Of a DNA stretch of 64,000 bases, positions 43,068 to 50,929 are shown in pieces. The notes beneath the pieces were generated by a model that was given only the letters and a program-made list of their open reading frames with translations, was not told the origin of the DNA and did not search any database. Both the position numbers and the translations under genes were made by a program. The first letter of the stretch is position 1; each line of letters starts with the position of its first letter. The stretch comes from Reclinomonas americana ATCC 50394. Taxonomy: Eukaryota > Jakobida > Jakobea > Jakobida. The stretch lies in assembly GCA_048213135.1 (NCBI GenBank), contig PS015009.1, positions 310,001-374,000 on the forward strand, read 5' to 3'.

Positions 43068-44414
43068 ATGAAAAAAGAGGTCAGCATCATCGGCGCGGGA
43101 CTCGTGGGCTCCCTGCTCTCCATTTATCTTTCCAAACGTGGTTATAAGGTCAATGTATACGAACGCCGCGGCGATATGCGTAAAAGCGATGTGGCAGCCG
43201 GGCGCTCCATTAATCTGGCCCTGAGCGACAGGGGTATTCGTGCGCTGGAGGAAGTGGGCATCATGGAAGACATCAGGAACATCGCCATTCCCATGCACGG
43301 CAGGTACATCCATAATGCCGATGGCAGTACCGCCTTTCAGCCTTATGGTAAAGAAGGGCAGTTCATCAACTCCGTTTCCCGTGGCGAACTGAATAAAAAA
43401 CTGATGGACCTGGCCGAACAACATGGCGCCAACATACACTTCAATGAAAGGTGTGAAAAGATAGACTGGAAAAAGAACGAGATCCATTTTGAGAACGCGG
43501 AAGAAGATTCCACTTCCATTGTTCCTGCCGGACTTTGCTTTGGCAGCGACGGCGCCTATTCCGCCGCCCGGCTCACCCACCAGTTGCAGCACGATCGCAT
43601 GCAGTACCAGCAGTACTATATTGATTTTGGTTATAAGGAGCTGTGCATTCCTCCCGGGGGAAACGGCGAATTCCGTATGGAGAAGAACGCCCTGCACATA
43701 TGGCCACGCGGCAATTTCATGCTCATTGCCCTGCCCAATATTGATGGCAGTTTCACCTGTACCCTTTTCTTTCCTTTCGAAGGTCCCGTTTCTTTCGCCA
43801 GCCTGAACACAAAAGAAAAAGTAACTGATTTCTTCGCACAAACATTTGCGGATGCCGCAGCGCTGATGCCCACGCTGGAAGAAGATTTTTTTCATAACCC
43901 AACTTCTTCACTGGTAACGATCAAGTGTTTCCCCTGGATACGCGGCGACCACTTTGCCCTGATCGGTGATGCGGCACACGCCATTGTTCCTTTCTTCGGG
44001 CAGGGTATGAACTGCGGTTTTGAGGACTGCAGCGTATTGGATAAACTCATCGGTGAGCATGGCGAAGACTGGACAACCATACTGGCACAATACCAGCAGT
44101 TGCGCAAACCAGATGCCGACGCTATTGCTGAACTGGCGCTCGCTAATTTTATTGAGATGAGGGATAAGGTAGGTGATCCTGCATTCCTGCTCCAGAAAAA
44201 GATTGAAGCCGCTTTCAGTAAGAAATATCCCGGCAAATGGACACCCGCTTACAGCCAGGTTACTTTCAGTCCGGGTACCCGCTACAGCGAAGCCCTTACC
44301 AACAGCGCCCGCCAGGAAGCCATTATGCAACAGGTAATGGCATTGCCCGGTATTGAAAGCAAATGGGACAGCGAGGAGATAGAGCAAAAAATGCTGCAAC
44401 TTATAGACGTGTAA
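43068..44414 (+). CDS. kmo: Kynurenine 3-monooxygenase
   Basis: At 448 residues, this is the FAD- and NADPH-dependent hydroxylase that turns kynurenine into 3-hydroxykynurenine. It has the Rossmann motif GAGLVGS (residues 9-15), a family block RSINLALSDRGIRALEEVG, FAD-binding LIGDAAHAIVPFFGQGMNCGFEDC (about 297-320, split here by conserved Asp and Pro residues) and a PGTRYS-like C-terminal stretch. It closes the plus-strand operon. The window thus has the complete set from kynurenine to 4-oxalocrotonate but not the tryptophan-opening steps. Confidence 0.97.
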   Translation: MKKEVSIIGAGLVGSLLSIYLSKRGYKVNVYERRGDMRKSDVAAGRSINLALSDRGIRALEEVGIMEDIRNIAIPMHGRYIHNADGSTAFQPYGKEGQFINSVSRGELNKKLMDLAEQHGANIHFNERCEKIDWKKNEIHFENAEEDSTSIVPAGLCFGSDGAYSAARLTHQLQHDRMQYQQYYIDFGYKELCIPPGGNGEFRMEKNALHIWPRGNFMLIALPNIDGSFTCTLFFPFEGPVSFASLNTKEKVTDFFAQTFADAAALMPTLEEDFFHNPTSSLVTIKCFPWIRGDHFALIGDAAHAIVPFFGQGMNCGFEDCSVLDKLIGEHGEDWTTILAQYQQLRKPDADAIAELALANFIEMRDKVGDPAFLLQKKIEAAFSKKYPGKWTPAYSQVTFSPGTRYSEALTNSARQEAIMQQVMALPGIESKWDSEEIEQKMLQLIDV

Positions 44415-44420
44415 ACAGTT

Positions 44421-44451
44421 TTTCAATTTTGACTTTTTACTTTTGAATTTC
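44421..44451. repeat. AT-rich repeat (TTTTGAATTTTGACTTTTTA family)
   Basis: CAATTTTGACTTTTTACTTTTG is directly upstream of the next start codon. Relatives are at 846-872, 51848-51925 and 54300-54326. Confidence 0.55.
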
Positions 44452-44456
44452 ACCCC

Positions 44457-45092
44457 ATGTATTCTCTTCCTTATTTTAAAGAAAAAGATGAAGTCCTTGT
44501 GCTCGAATTCATGCGTTCGCATCCCTTCGCCATGATAACAGGATTTGATGGTGAACACCCCGTTGCCACACATATCCCCGTTGAAGTGGAATTTGATGAA
44601 GCAGGAAAAATGATCCTTCGCGGGCATATGATGCGCAAGACCGACCATCACCTGGCTTTTGAAAAAAACGATAAAGTGCTGGTGGTCTTCAACGGTCCGC
44701 ACTGCTATGTAAGTGCCAGCTGGTACGGCAATCCGCAAACCGGCAGCACCTGGAACTACATGACCGTTCATGCCAAAGGAACAATAAGTTTCACGGATGA
44801 AGCGGGTACCTATGAAGCCGTAAAACGCGTCACCAACTATTTTGAAGGCCCCGGGAAGGCCGGCTCTTTTGACCAGTTACCCGACTCTTATGTAATGCCC
44901 ATGCTGAAAGCCATCATCGGGTTCAGGATTGAGATTTCGGAACTCGACAATGTATTTAAACTGAGCCAGAACCGGGATGAACCTTCTTTCCTGAATATTA
45001 TTGACAAACTGAAAGAAAGGGGCGACCATGATTCTTCGCTCATCGCCGCGGAAATGGAAAAACGTACGGCTAAATTATTCGGTAAAGAGTAA
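44457..45092 (+). CDS. FMN-binding negative transcriptional regulator-like protein (PaiB family)
   Basis: A 211-residue protein with the PaiB/FMN-binding split-barrel fold. The pattern is FMRSHPFAMITGFDGEHPVATHIPVEV, the HHLAFEKNDKVLVVFNGPHCYVSASWY core and a C-terminal helical IIGFRIEISELDN. In Bacillus, PaiB represses sporulation and protease genes; here its regulatory target is unknown. A pyridoxamine-oxidase-like role is the alternative for this fold. It lies between the kynurenine operon and pyrF but is separated by a repeat. Confidence 0.85.
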   Translation: MYSLPYFKEKDEVLVLEFMRSHPFAMITGFDGEHPVATHIPVEVEFDEAGKMILRGHMMRKTDHHLAFEKNDKVLVVFNGPHCYVSASWYGNPQTGSTWNYMTVHAKGTISFTDEAGTYEAVKRVTNYFEGPGKAGSFDQLPDSYVMPMLKAIIGFRIEISELDNVFKLSQNRDEPSFLNIIDKLKERGDHDSSLIAAEMEKRTAKLFGKE

Positions 45093-45101
45093 TGCAGGGT
45101 T

Positions 45102-45109
45102 TACCTTTG
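45102..45109 (+). promoter_or_regulatory. -7 element abutting the pyrF start codon
   Basis: TACCTTTG is followed by CAGC and then the pyrF ATG (45114). If active, the transcript would begin at or near the start codon. No clear -33 TTTG is seen 19 bases upstream. Confidence 0.45.
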
Positions 45110-45113
45110 CAGC

Positions 45114-45950
45114 ATGACCAGGAAACAACTTGTTGAACAGGTACAACAAAAACGCTCTTACCTCTGCGTGGGACTGGATACCGACCTCGCCAAAATTCCC
45201 AAACACCTGCAGTCGCACCCCGACGCTATTTTTGAATTCAATAAAGCCATCATCGATGCTACACAGGACCTGTGCGTAGCCTATAAGATCAATACGGCAT
45301 TTTATGAGTCAATGGGCACCAAAGGCTGGGATATTATGGAACGCACCGCTCATTATATTCCCCAGCAATACCTGAAGATCGCCGACGCCAAAAGAGGCGA
45401 TATCGGCAATACCTCTTCACAATATGCCAAAGCATTTTTTGAAACCATGCCCTTTGATGCCATCACGGTAGCGCCTTATATGGGCGAAGACAGCGTAAGG
45501 CCTTTCCTGGAATATGAGAACAAATGGACGATCGTGCTGGGCCTCACCAGTAACCAGGGCGCCGCTGATTTTGAGATGCTGAAACTGGTTTCCGATAATG
45601 GTATTTCTTCCGAAAACCTGCGGGCCGAATTTTTGTACGAACATGTATTGCGTACTGTTTCAAAATGGGGTAATCCCGGCAACCTGATGTTTGTTACCGG
45701 CGCTACGCAGGCGAACGAATTTGAGAACATCAGGAGTATTATTCCCGATCATTTCTTACTGGTACCGGGCGTAGGCTTCCAGGGTGGCAGCCTGCAGGAT
45801 GTGAGCAAACACGGTATGAATAAAGACTGCGGCTTGCTGGTGAATGCCAGCCGGGCGATCATCTATGCCAGCGGAAAAGAAAATTTTGCCGAAGAAGCAA
45901 GAGCAATCGCTGTAGAATACCAAACAGAAATGAGTGGATACTTAAGCTGA
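45114..45950 (+). CDS. pyrF: Orotidine 5'-phosphate decarboxylase
   Basis: At 278 residues, this is the type II (long) OMP decarboxylase, making UMP in the last step of pyrimidine synthesis. The catalytic DAKRGDIGNTSSQYA block (about residues 90-104) with the Asp-x-Lys-x-x-Asp array is intact. The C-terminal VPGVGFQGGSLQDVSKHG and the NASRAIIYAS loop bind the phosphate. The length and late insertions mark the group II form common in Bacteroidota. The start codon follows a -7-like element by 4 bases. Confidence 0.97.
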   Translation: MTRKQLVEQVQQKRSYLCVGLDTDLAKIPKHLQSHPDAIFEFNKAIIDATQDLCVAYKINTAFYESMGTKGWDIMERTAHYIPQQYLKIADAKRGDIGNTSSQYAKAFFETMPFDAITVAPYMGEDSVRPFLEYENKWTIVLGLTSNQGAADFEMLKLVSDNGISSENLRAEFLYEHVLRTVSKWGNPGNLMFVTGATQANEFENIRSIIPDHFLLVPGVGFQGGSLQDVSKHGMNKDCGLLVNASRAIIYASGKENFAEEARAIAVEYQTEMSGYLS

Positions 45951-45960
45951 TGTAGCAATT

Positions 45961-45988
45961 TGATGATTTGAAAATGTGATGATTTGGA
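45961..45988. repeat. Direct repeat TGATGATTTG
   Basis: TGATGATTTG occurs twice at 45961-45970 and 45979-45988, between pyrF and the convergent GDSL gene. It is a short dispersed repeat; I see no terminator hairpin here. Confidence 0.5.
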
Positions 45989-45997
45989 GATTGGTTA

Positions 45998-46621
45998 TCA
46001 CAGTAAGCTTTCCCCTATTTTACGACTTAATGTGTAAGCCCATTTGGCATATTCTTTCGCGGAAGGATGCAACCCGTCTCCCGCGAGGAATTCCGCATCA
46101 GCACCGTCTTTTCTTTGCGAAACAGTAATATCAATATAAGTCACTTTGTATTTAGCGGCTATCTTTTCACAAACAGCATTATAAGCGTCAATCTCTTTCG
46201 CGATGGTTTCCCTGTCGCGGCCCTCAGCAAACGGCGTTACACCCCAGTCGGGGATGCTGAGTATAAACACACCCGCAATTCCACGCCTGGAAAATTGGAT
46301 CGCCCTTTTCAAGAGTGCTTCAAACTCTGGTTCAAAATCATCTGTTGCCCGGCCCCGGTACTGGTTGTTCACACCAATAAGCAGCGAAACGATATCGTAT
46401 TGTTCCAGCAATAAGGTATGATCGATGGCATGCGTGAGTTCGTCGGTTGTCCAGCCCGTGGTGGCAACAATTTCAGGTGAGAAAAACTGCCGCTGCCGGC
46501 CTGCTGACCGCTCTTCATTGCGAAGCAGTTGTATAGTTTGATACGGGAAACTGCCTGCAACAGGCACCTGCTCCCCGATAGTATAACTGTCGCCCAGGGC
46601 GAGATAAGAAACCGGTGTCAT
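45998..46621 (-). CDS. SGNH/GDSL family hydrolase
   Basis: This 207-residue esterase or lipase-like hydrolase has the catalytic serine in LGDSYT (residue 12), the oxyanion glycine and asparagine in LIGVNNQYRG (about residues 79-88) and the Asp/His pair in DGLHPSAKEY near the C-terminus. It has no signal peptide. The start (ATG at 46621) overlaps the stop of the upstream YCII gene by one base (TAATG), so the two are probably translationally coupled. The substrate is unknown. Confidence 0.93.
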   Translation of the reverse strand: MTPVSYLALGDSYTIGEQVPVAGSFPYQTIQLLRNEERSAGRQRQFFSPEIVATTGWTTDELTHAIDHTLLLEQYDIVSLLIGVNNQYRGRATDDFEPEFEALLKRAIQFSRRGIAGVFILSIPDWGVTPFAEGRDRETIAKEIDAYNAVCEKIAAKYKVTYIDITVSQRKDGADAEFLAGDGLHPSAKEYAKWAYTLSRKIGESLL

Positions 46622-47049
46622 TATTCGCCCTCCTTTTTAGGTTTTCCTTTGGTGAAACTGCCAGATGGTTCGCCGTACCAGGGAACAATATCTACTTTAA
46701 ATAAACCGGCTGCAACAGCAGGATCAGTAGCTACATAACGTTCGGCATCCTCTTTTGTCGGGCAATCGAAAATAAAAATGCCTCTCCATTGCAGGTCATT
46801 CTTGCCAAATGGTCCTGCCACTTTGAGTATGCCATCATAATACAAACGATTGATATTATCCATATGCCCTTTGAAGAGTTTGGCTTTGGTGGCGGAGTCA
46901 AAATCCTGTTTGGGACCGGTTTTGATCATCACAAACCAGAACTGGGTGATTTTCTCTTCAGGCTTCTTTTCTTTTCCCTGCTGGGCGGATGCCGTGACGG
47001 CGAATGCGCCCAGGAGAAGCAGGAGCAGACAATACCGGGATATTTTCAT
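46621..47049 (-). CDS. Secreted YCII-domain protein
   Basis: A 142-residue protein with a signal peptide (MKISRYCLLLLLLGAFAVTASAQQ; start at 47049) and a YCII-type alpha-beta domain (about residues 38-120), with FWFVMIKTGPKQDFDSATKA, KVAGPFGKNDLQWRGIFIF and CPTKEDAERYVATDPAV. The longer frame to 47181 reads as non-coding before the signal peptide. YCII proteins are small dimeric enzymes of uncertain reaction; export is unusual. The gene overlaps the GDSL hydrolase start by one base. Confidence 0.88.
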   Translation of the reverse strand: MKISRYCLLLLLLGAFAVTASAQQGKEKKPEEKITQFWFVMIKTGPKQDFDSATKAKLFKGHMDNINRLYYDGILKVAGPFGKNDLQWRGIFIFDCPTKEDAERYVATDPAVAAGLFKVDIVPWYGEPSGSFTKGKPKKEGE

Positions 47050-47182
47050 GGCGTATGTTTTGTCTAAAATACAAAAAGGACTGTTAAGAGGTTCATGTGT
47101 TCTGAAATTTCCGTTGGGTGTACCGGGTATTTTTGTTTTCACACAGGAAACAGAGATACGGAGGACACAGAGAAAATACAAA

Positions 47183-47204
47183 GGCCCGTAAGGAATTACG
47201 GGCC
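47183..47204. terminator. Hairpin between the YCII and DUF4097 genes
   Basis: GGCCCGTAA (47183-47191) pairs with TTACGGGCC (47196-47204), loop GGAA. It lies just below the DUF4097 stop on the minus strand and is a likely end of that operon; the T-run is short. Confidence 0.65.
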
Positions 47205-47231
47205 CGTGGTTTTTGGCTATACTATTTAAAA

Positions 47232-48215
47232 CTAAGCTTCTTTGCTTTTATTCTTGTTCTTCTCTTTTTCTTTCATGTCCTCAGCGCTGGCCTCTCCGAG
47301 AATGATCTTACCAAAGTTGGTTTTGGCCGTAATTTTGATGCTGCCACTTCCTGATTTACCCCAGTACCTGTGATCGAATTTCGGGCTGTTCCTGCCTTCG
47401 TCTTCATCATTATCAAATTTAACGTCGGTCGTATTTTTAAATGTACCGAAACTGGTAGATACATTATAAGAAGCAGGCAGATCACCGGAAGGCCTGATGT
47501 TTACAGTTGAGTAAGCGGCATCCAGGTCGAGTGATGTTACACTGTTGTCCACGTTCACTTTAGTAGAGTTGCAGAACTCGAATTTCAGCCTGGCCTTTCC
47601 CGATATCTTGCCAAATTCAGCTTTGGAGTACTTGATCAGCGCCATGGGATTGGTAAGGCTTTCAAATTTGGCTTTACCGAATTCCACCAGGATGTTTTTC
47701 GCATTGGCGATATCTCCTGTAGTGAGAGAACCGAATTTGCTTACGGCGTTGAACTCTCCTTTGTAATCAGGAACGATCATCGGGCCGAAATCATTAGCGG
47801 CGTATAACGTGCAGGTGGCGGGCATGTACACAGTGCAATTCACTTCCATGCTGGTCTTTTCGCCTTTGCTGTTGTTCACGCCTTTGATATTGGTACTGAA
47901 GGAAAGCTCTCCGCTTTGCTGTTTCTCGTTGATGGTGATACCATCCAGAATGGACTGGGCAACGGATTCCACGTTGGAGGACACTTCAATGGCCACATCC
48001 ACTTTCACTTCGTTCTTGTTCCAGGTTTTGATCTCCAGCGTACCGAAGGAGTTTTTCAGGTTCACCCTGTCGGACCCGGAAATGGAATAATTTTTATTGT
48101 ACGCTTTGGTCTTTACAAACTCGTACTTCGTTTTTTTGTCTTTGTCCTGCGCCATCAGGCTTACCTGCATAATCAGCAGTAACAGGAGTGCGGAAAATTG
48201 TTGTATTCTTTTCAT
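47232..48215 (-). CDS. Secreted DUF4097-like beta-helix protein
   Basis: A 327-residue secreted protein: signal peptide (MKRIQQFSALLLLLIMQVSLMAQ) then a repetitive beta-rich body of the DUF4097 type, in which short strands stack (for example SGSDRVNLKNSFGTLEIKTW and the later VEFGKAKFESLTN). The C-terminus is lysine/glutamate-rich. It is the third gene of an operon with an ECF sigma factor and its likely anti-sigma factor, an arrangement often found in Bacteroidota. It may sense or buffer envelope stress; this is inference. Confidence 0.8.
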   Translation of the reverse strand: MKRIQQFSALLLLLIMQVSLMAQDKDKKTKYEFVKTKAYNKNYSISGSDRVNLKNSFGTLEIKTWNKNEVKVDVAIEVSSNVESVAQSILDGITINEKQQSGELSFSTNIKGVNNSKGEKTSMEVNCTVYMPATCTLYAANDFGPMIVPDYKGEFNAVSKFGSLTTGDIANAKNILVEFGKAKFESLTNPMALIKYSKAEFGKISGKARLKFEFCNSTKVNVDNSVTSLDLDAAYSTVNIRPSGDLPASYNVSTSFGTFKNTTDVKFDNDEDEGRNSPKFDHRYWGKSGSGSIKITAKTNFGKIILGEASAEDMKEKEKNKNKSKEA

Positions 48216-48217
48216 GG

Positions 48218-48778
48218 CTATAAACTTGTTGTTTTTGATGTTTTAATTTGTTTGATAATGGTCAATTGCTGATTCAGTACATTCAGCTGCAGCTGCAGGT
48301 TCTGGATCATGGCTTCGACGAGCATTTCGCGGTTGGGAGATGCTTTCAACTGGCTCTGCAGTGCGTTGTAGGAACTGTCGAGGTGGTTGATGTCTTTAAT
48401 GAACTGGTGATAGAGTTCGGGTTGTTCCCTGGACAGGGTTTTCAGTTCTTCCTGTTTTTCATCTATCATTTTTGCGAAGCGGAACATTTCGGGCGCCTCG
48501 TCAGGTGCCAGGTTCTTTATCGCGGTATCGATCCGTATTTCGTTGCTGGCCATCGGTTGTTCGGGCTTTTCCTTTCCCTGCATAAAGAAATAAGTTCCCG
48601 TACCGATCACCAGCACCGCGGCCGCGGCCATGCTCCATTTGTAAACGGGTTTGAGTACGGACCGTTTGGTGGAAGGAAGGGCAGAACCAATGCGGTCCCA
48701 AACTCCACTGCCAGGAAGGGCCTCATCGAATTCTGCCCTGTTCTCTTTAATAAACTTTTCCAGCTTGCTCATATTCAC
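48218..48778 (-). CDS. Probable anti-sigma factor (membrane)
   Basis: This 186-residue protein has a short cytoplasmic N-terminal segment (about 45 residues; KFIKENRAEFDEALPGSGVWDRI), one membrane helix (about 50-68, AAAAVLVIGTGTYFFM) and an extracytoplasmic helical part with a Gln-rich coiled segment. It overlaps the 3' end of the sigma factor gene by about 30 bases. The cytoplasmic part lacks a clear zinc-finger motif (no H-x3-C-x2-C), so it is named from context. A second ATG at 48772 is also possible. Confidence 0.75.
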   Translation of the reverse strand: MNMSKLEKFIKENRAEFDEALPGSGVWDRIGSALPSTKRSVLKPVYKWSMAAAAVLVIGTGTYFFMQGKEKPEQPMASNEIRIDTAIKNLAPDEAPEMFRFAKMIDEKQEELKTLSREQPELYHQFIKDINHLDSSYNALQSQLKASPNREMLVEAMIQNLQLQLNVLNQQLTIIKQIKTSKTTSL

Positions 48779-49319
48779 TGTTTAAGAGTTGAAGTAATTT
48801 TTGTTTGCCCCTCGTGTACTGCGTCCGCGTGGTGGATTCCGCCACATTCAGTATGGAAGCGATCTCTTCGTGGTCGTACCCTTCAAAAAGGTACAGGTTC
48901 AGTACGGCACGGTAACCATCGGGCAATTGCGACATAGCCCTTTTCACCGACGCTACTTTCATGTATATCCATTCTTCGTTCACCGCTTCTGTGTCGGGCC
49001 TGTCCAGTTTGTCCATATCATCCAGTTCCACCCAGTTTCCTTTTCTTTTCTTCAGTTGGTTGATACAGCGGTTAATACATATTTGTTTGAGCCAGCCACC
49101 AAAGCTGGTGCGGTATTCAAAACGATTTAAGTTTTTAAACGCTTCGATAAAACTTTCCTGCAACACATCTTCGGCTTCGCCGATGTTGTTGAGCAGCCGA
49201 AGACAGGTGTTGTACATGGCTTTGCAATAGCGCTCGTACAGGTCGCGGCATGCGAGCCGGTCACCTTCCTTGCATCGTTCTACCAGTTCGTCTTTTTGTA
49301 ATATGGCAGTGAGTTCCAA
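48747..49319 (-). CDS. ECF RNA polymerase sigma factor
   Basis: A 190-residue ECF (group 4) sigma factor. Region 2 contains LYERYCKAMYNTCLRLLNNIGEAEDVLQESFIEAFKN (-10 recognition), and region 4 contains LPDGYRAVLNLYLFEGYDHEEIASILNVAESTTRTQ, a helix-turn-helix for the -35. The length and spacing are typical. It heads an operon with the anti-sigma factor and DUF4097 protein, which would be its inhibitor and target. Confidence 0.95.
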   Translation of the reverse strand: MELTAILQKDELVERCKEGDRLACRDLYERYCKAMYNTCLRLLNNIGEAEDVLQESFIEAFKNLNRFEYRTSFGGWLKQICINRCINQLKKRKGNWVELDDMDKLDRPDTEAVNEEWIYMKVASVKRAMSQLPDGYRAVLNLYLFEGYDHEEIASILNVAESTTRTQYTRGKQKLLQLLNSEYEQAGKVY

Positions 49320-49416
49320 AAAGTTTGTTTTTTAAGGCTTATACACTATCAGAGACAAGGCGATTTCGCCGATGTTGCACGAAGTTCAAAAAAATTACAA
49401 ATTTATTTTTAGGCGT

Positions 49417-49424
49417 TATCTTTG
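49417..49424 (+). promoter_or_regulatory. -7 promoter element of the acyl-CoA dehydrogenase gene
   Basis: TATCTTTG matches TANNTTTG, 185 bases upstream of the start at 49609, in the 289-base region between the sigma factor and this gene. The expected -33 TTTG is not exact. Confidence 0.5.
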
Positions 49425-49608
49425 CGGCGCAACAGGCGCTGCAAAAGCCTCATAGCTACTGAAGATCAATGATTTATGAATAACATTGATTGGATAAACG
49501 GCCCTGCTGCGTAACGGTTTGCTGTACAAGTGAGTGACACAACGCTGTTGCTGCCTGCATTGCCGCCGGTAAACAAAATCATACAACAATCAACCAAACC
49601 AACGAACG

Positions 49609-50793
49609 ATGGCTGCCAAGACAGATAATTTTCAATCGCCGGATTATTTTTTAGTAGATGACCTGCTGACGGAAGAACACAAGCTGATCCGTGAATCGGT
49701 GCGTAACTATGTTAAGAAAGAGATCTCTCCTATCATTGAAGACTATGCACAGAAAGCGGAATTCCCGCAGCATATTGTAAAGCAATTGGGTGAGCTTGGT
49801 TGCTTTGGTCCAACCGTTCCGGAACAATACGGCGGCGGCGGACTCGATTATATTTCTTATGGCCTGATGATGCAGGAGCTGGAACGCGGCGACAGTGGTG
49901 TTCGTTCAACAGCGAGTGTGCAGGGCAGCCTGGTGATGTTCCCTATTTACCAGTATGGCAGCGAAGAACAACGCAATAAATACCTGCCCAAACTGGCGAG
50001 CGGTGAATGGCTGGGTTGTTTTGGACTAACAGAACCCAATCATGGCAGCGATCCCAGCAGCATGCTCACCAATATTAAAGATGCCGGTGATCACGTAATA
50101 CTGAATGGCGCTAAAATGTGGATCAGCAATGCGCCTTTTTCACAGGTAGCCGTGGTATGGGCCAAAGATGAGGCGGGTGATATCCGCGGACTGGTAGTGG
50201 AACGCGGTATGGAAGGTTTCAGCACGCCTACTACGCATGGCAAGTGGAGCCTGCGTGCCAGCGCTACCGGCGAACTGGTGTTCGACAATGTAAAAGTTCC
50301 GAAAGAAAATATATTCCCCAATGTAAAAGGTCTGAAAGGCCCGCTGGGTTGTTTGACCAAAGCAAGGTACGGCATTGCCTGGGGCGCTATCGGTGCTGCT
50401 ATGGATTGCTACGACACAGCGCTGCAGTACAGCAAGGAAAGGGTACAGTTTGGCAAACCCATCGGTGGTTTCCAGTTGCAGCAGAAAAAACTGGCGGAGA
50501 TGGTTACCGAGATCACCAAAGCGCAGTTACTCAACTGGCGCCTGGGTGTGCTGATGAATGAAGGACGTGTAACGCCGCAGCAGGTAAGTATGGCCAAGCG
50601 CAATGCCTGCGAAGTGGCTACCAACATTTGCCGTGATGCCCGCCAGATGCTGGGTGGCATGGGCATTACCGGGGAATATCCTGTAATGCGCCATATGATG
50701 AACCTGGAAAGCGTGATCACGTATGAAGGAACGCATGACATTCATTTGCTGATAACAGGGATGGATGTGACTGGGTTTAATGCATTTAAGTAA
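49609..50793 (+). CDS. gcdH: Glutaryl-CoA dehydrogenase
   Basis: A 394-residue acyl-CoA dehydrogenase. The sequence fits the glutaryl-CoA enzyme, which oxidises and decarboxylates glutaryl-CoA to crotonyl-CoA. FGLTEPNHGSDPSSM is diagnostic; Arg99 (SGVRSTASVQGSL) binds the carboxylate and Glu373 (TYEGTHDIH) is the catalytic base. Flavin-binding segments are normal. The next gene encodes 3-hydroxybutyryl-CoA dehydrogenase, so the pair covers part of glutarate/lysine or tryptophan breakdown. Its stop codon begins an AT-rich repeat. Confidence 0.94.
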   Translation: MAAKTDNFQSPDYFLVDDLLTEEHKLIRESVRNYVKKEISPIIEDYAQKAEFPQHIVKQLGELGCFGPTVPEQYGGGGLDYISYGLMMQELERGDSGVRSTASVQGSLVMFPIYQYGSEEQRNKYLPKLASGEWLGCFGLTEPNHGSDPSSMLTNIKDAGDHVILNGAKMWISNAPFSQVAVVWAKDEAGDIRGLVVERGMEGFSTPTTHGKWSLRASATGELVFDNVKVPKENIFPNVKGLKGPLGCLTKARYGIAWGAIGAAMDCYDTALQYSKERVQFGKPIGGFQLQQKKLAEMVTEITKAQLLNWRLGVLMNEGRVTPQQVSMAKRNACEVATNICRDARQMLGGMGITGEYPVMRHMMNLESVITYEGTHDIHLLITGMDVTGFNAFK

Positions 50794-50825
50794 TTACGAA
50801 TTATTAATTACGAATGACGAATTGT
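50791..50825. repeat. AT-rich repeat overlapping the gcdH stop codon
   Basis: TAATTACGAATTATTAATTACG begins at the gcdH stop TAA (50791-50793). It resembles the copies at 16952 and 52512. Confidence 0.6.
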
Positions 50826-50929
50826 GCTGACCAAGTCTTGTTTGCTGATAAGCAGGTAGTAAAAGATTGAAGGAATTGGCACATTTGCATATTCGCACAT
50901 TATTTCATCGATAACTCATAAATATAAAG

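Noticed and set aside
42780-43895. Minus-strand frame opposite kynU and kmo
   Set aside because: It is antisense to two clear enzymes and spans their boundary, with no domain.
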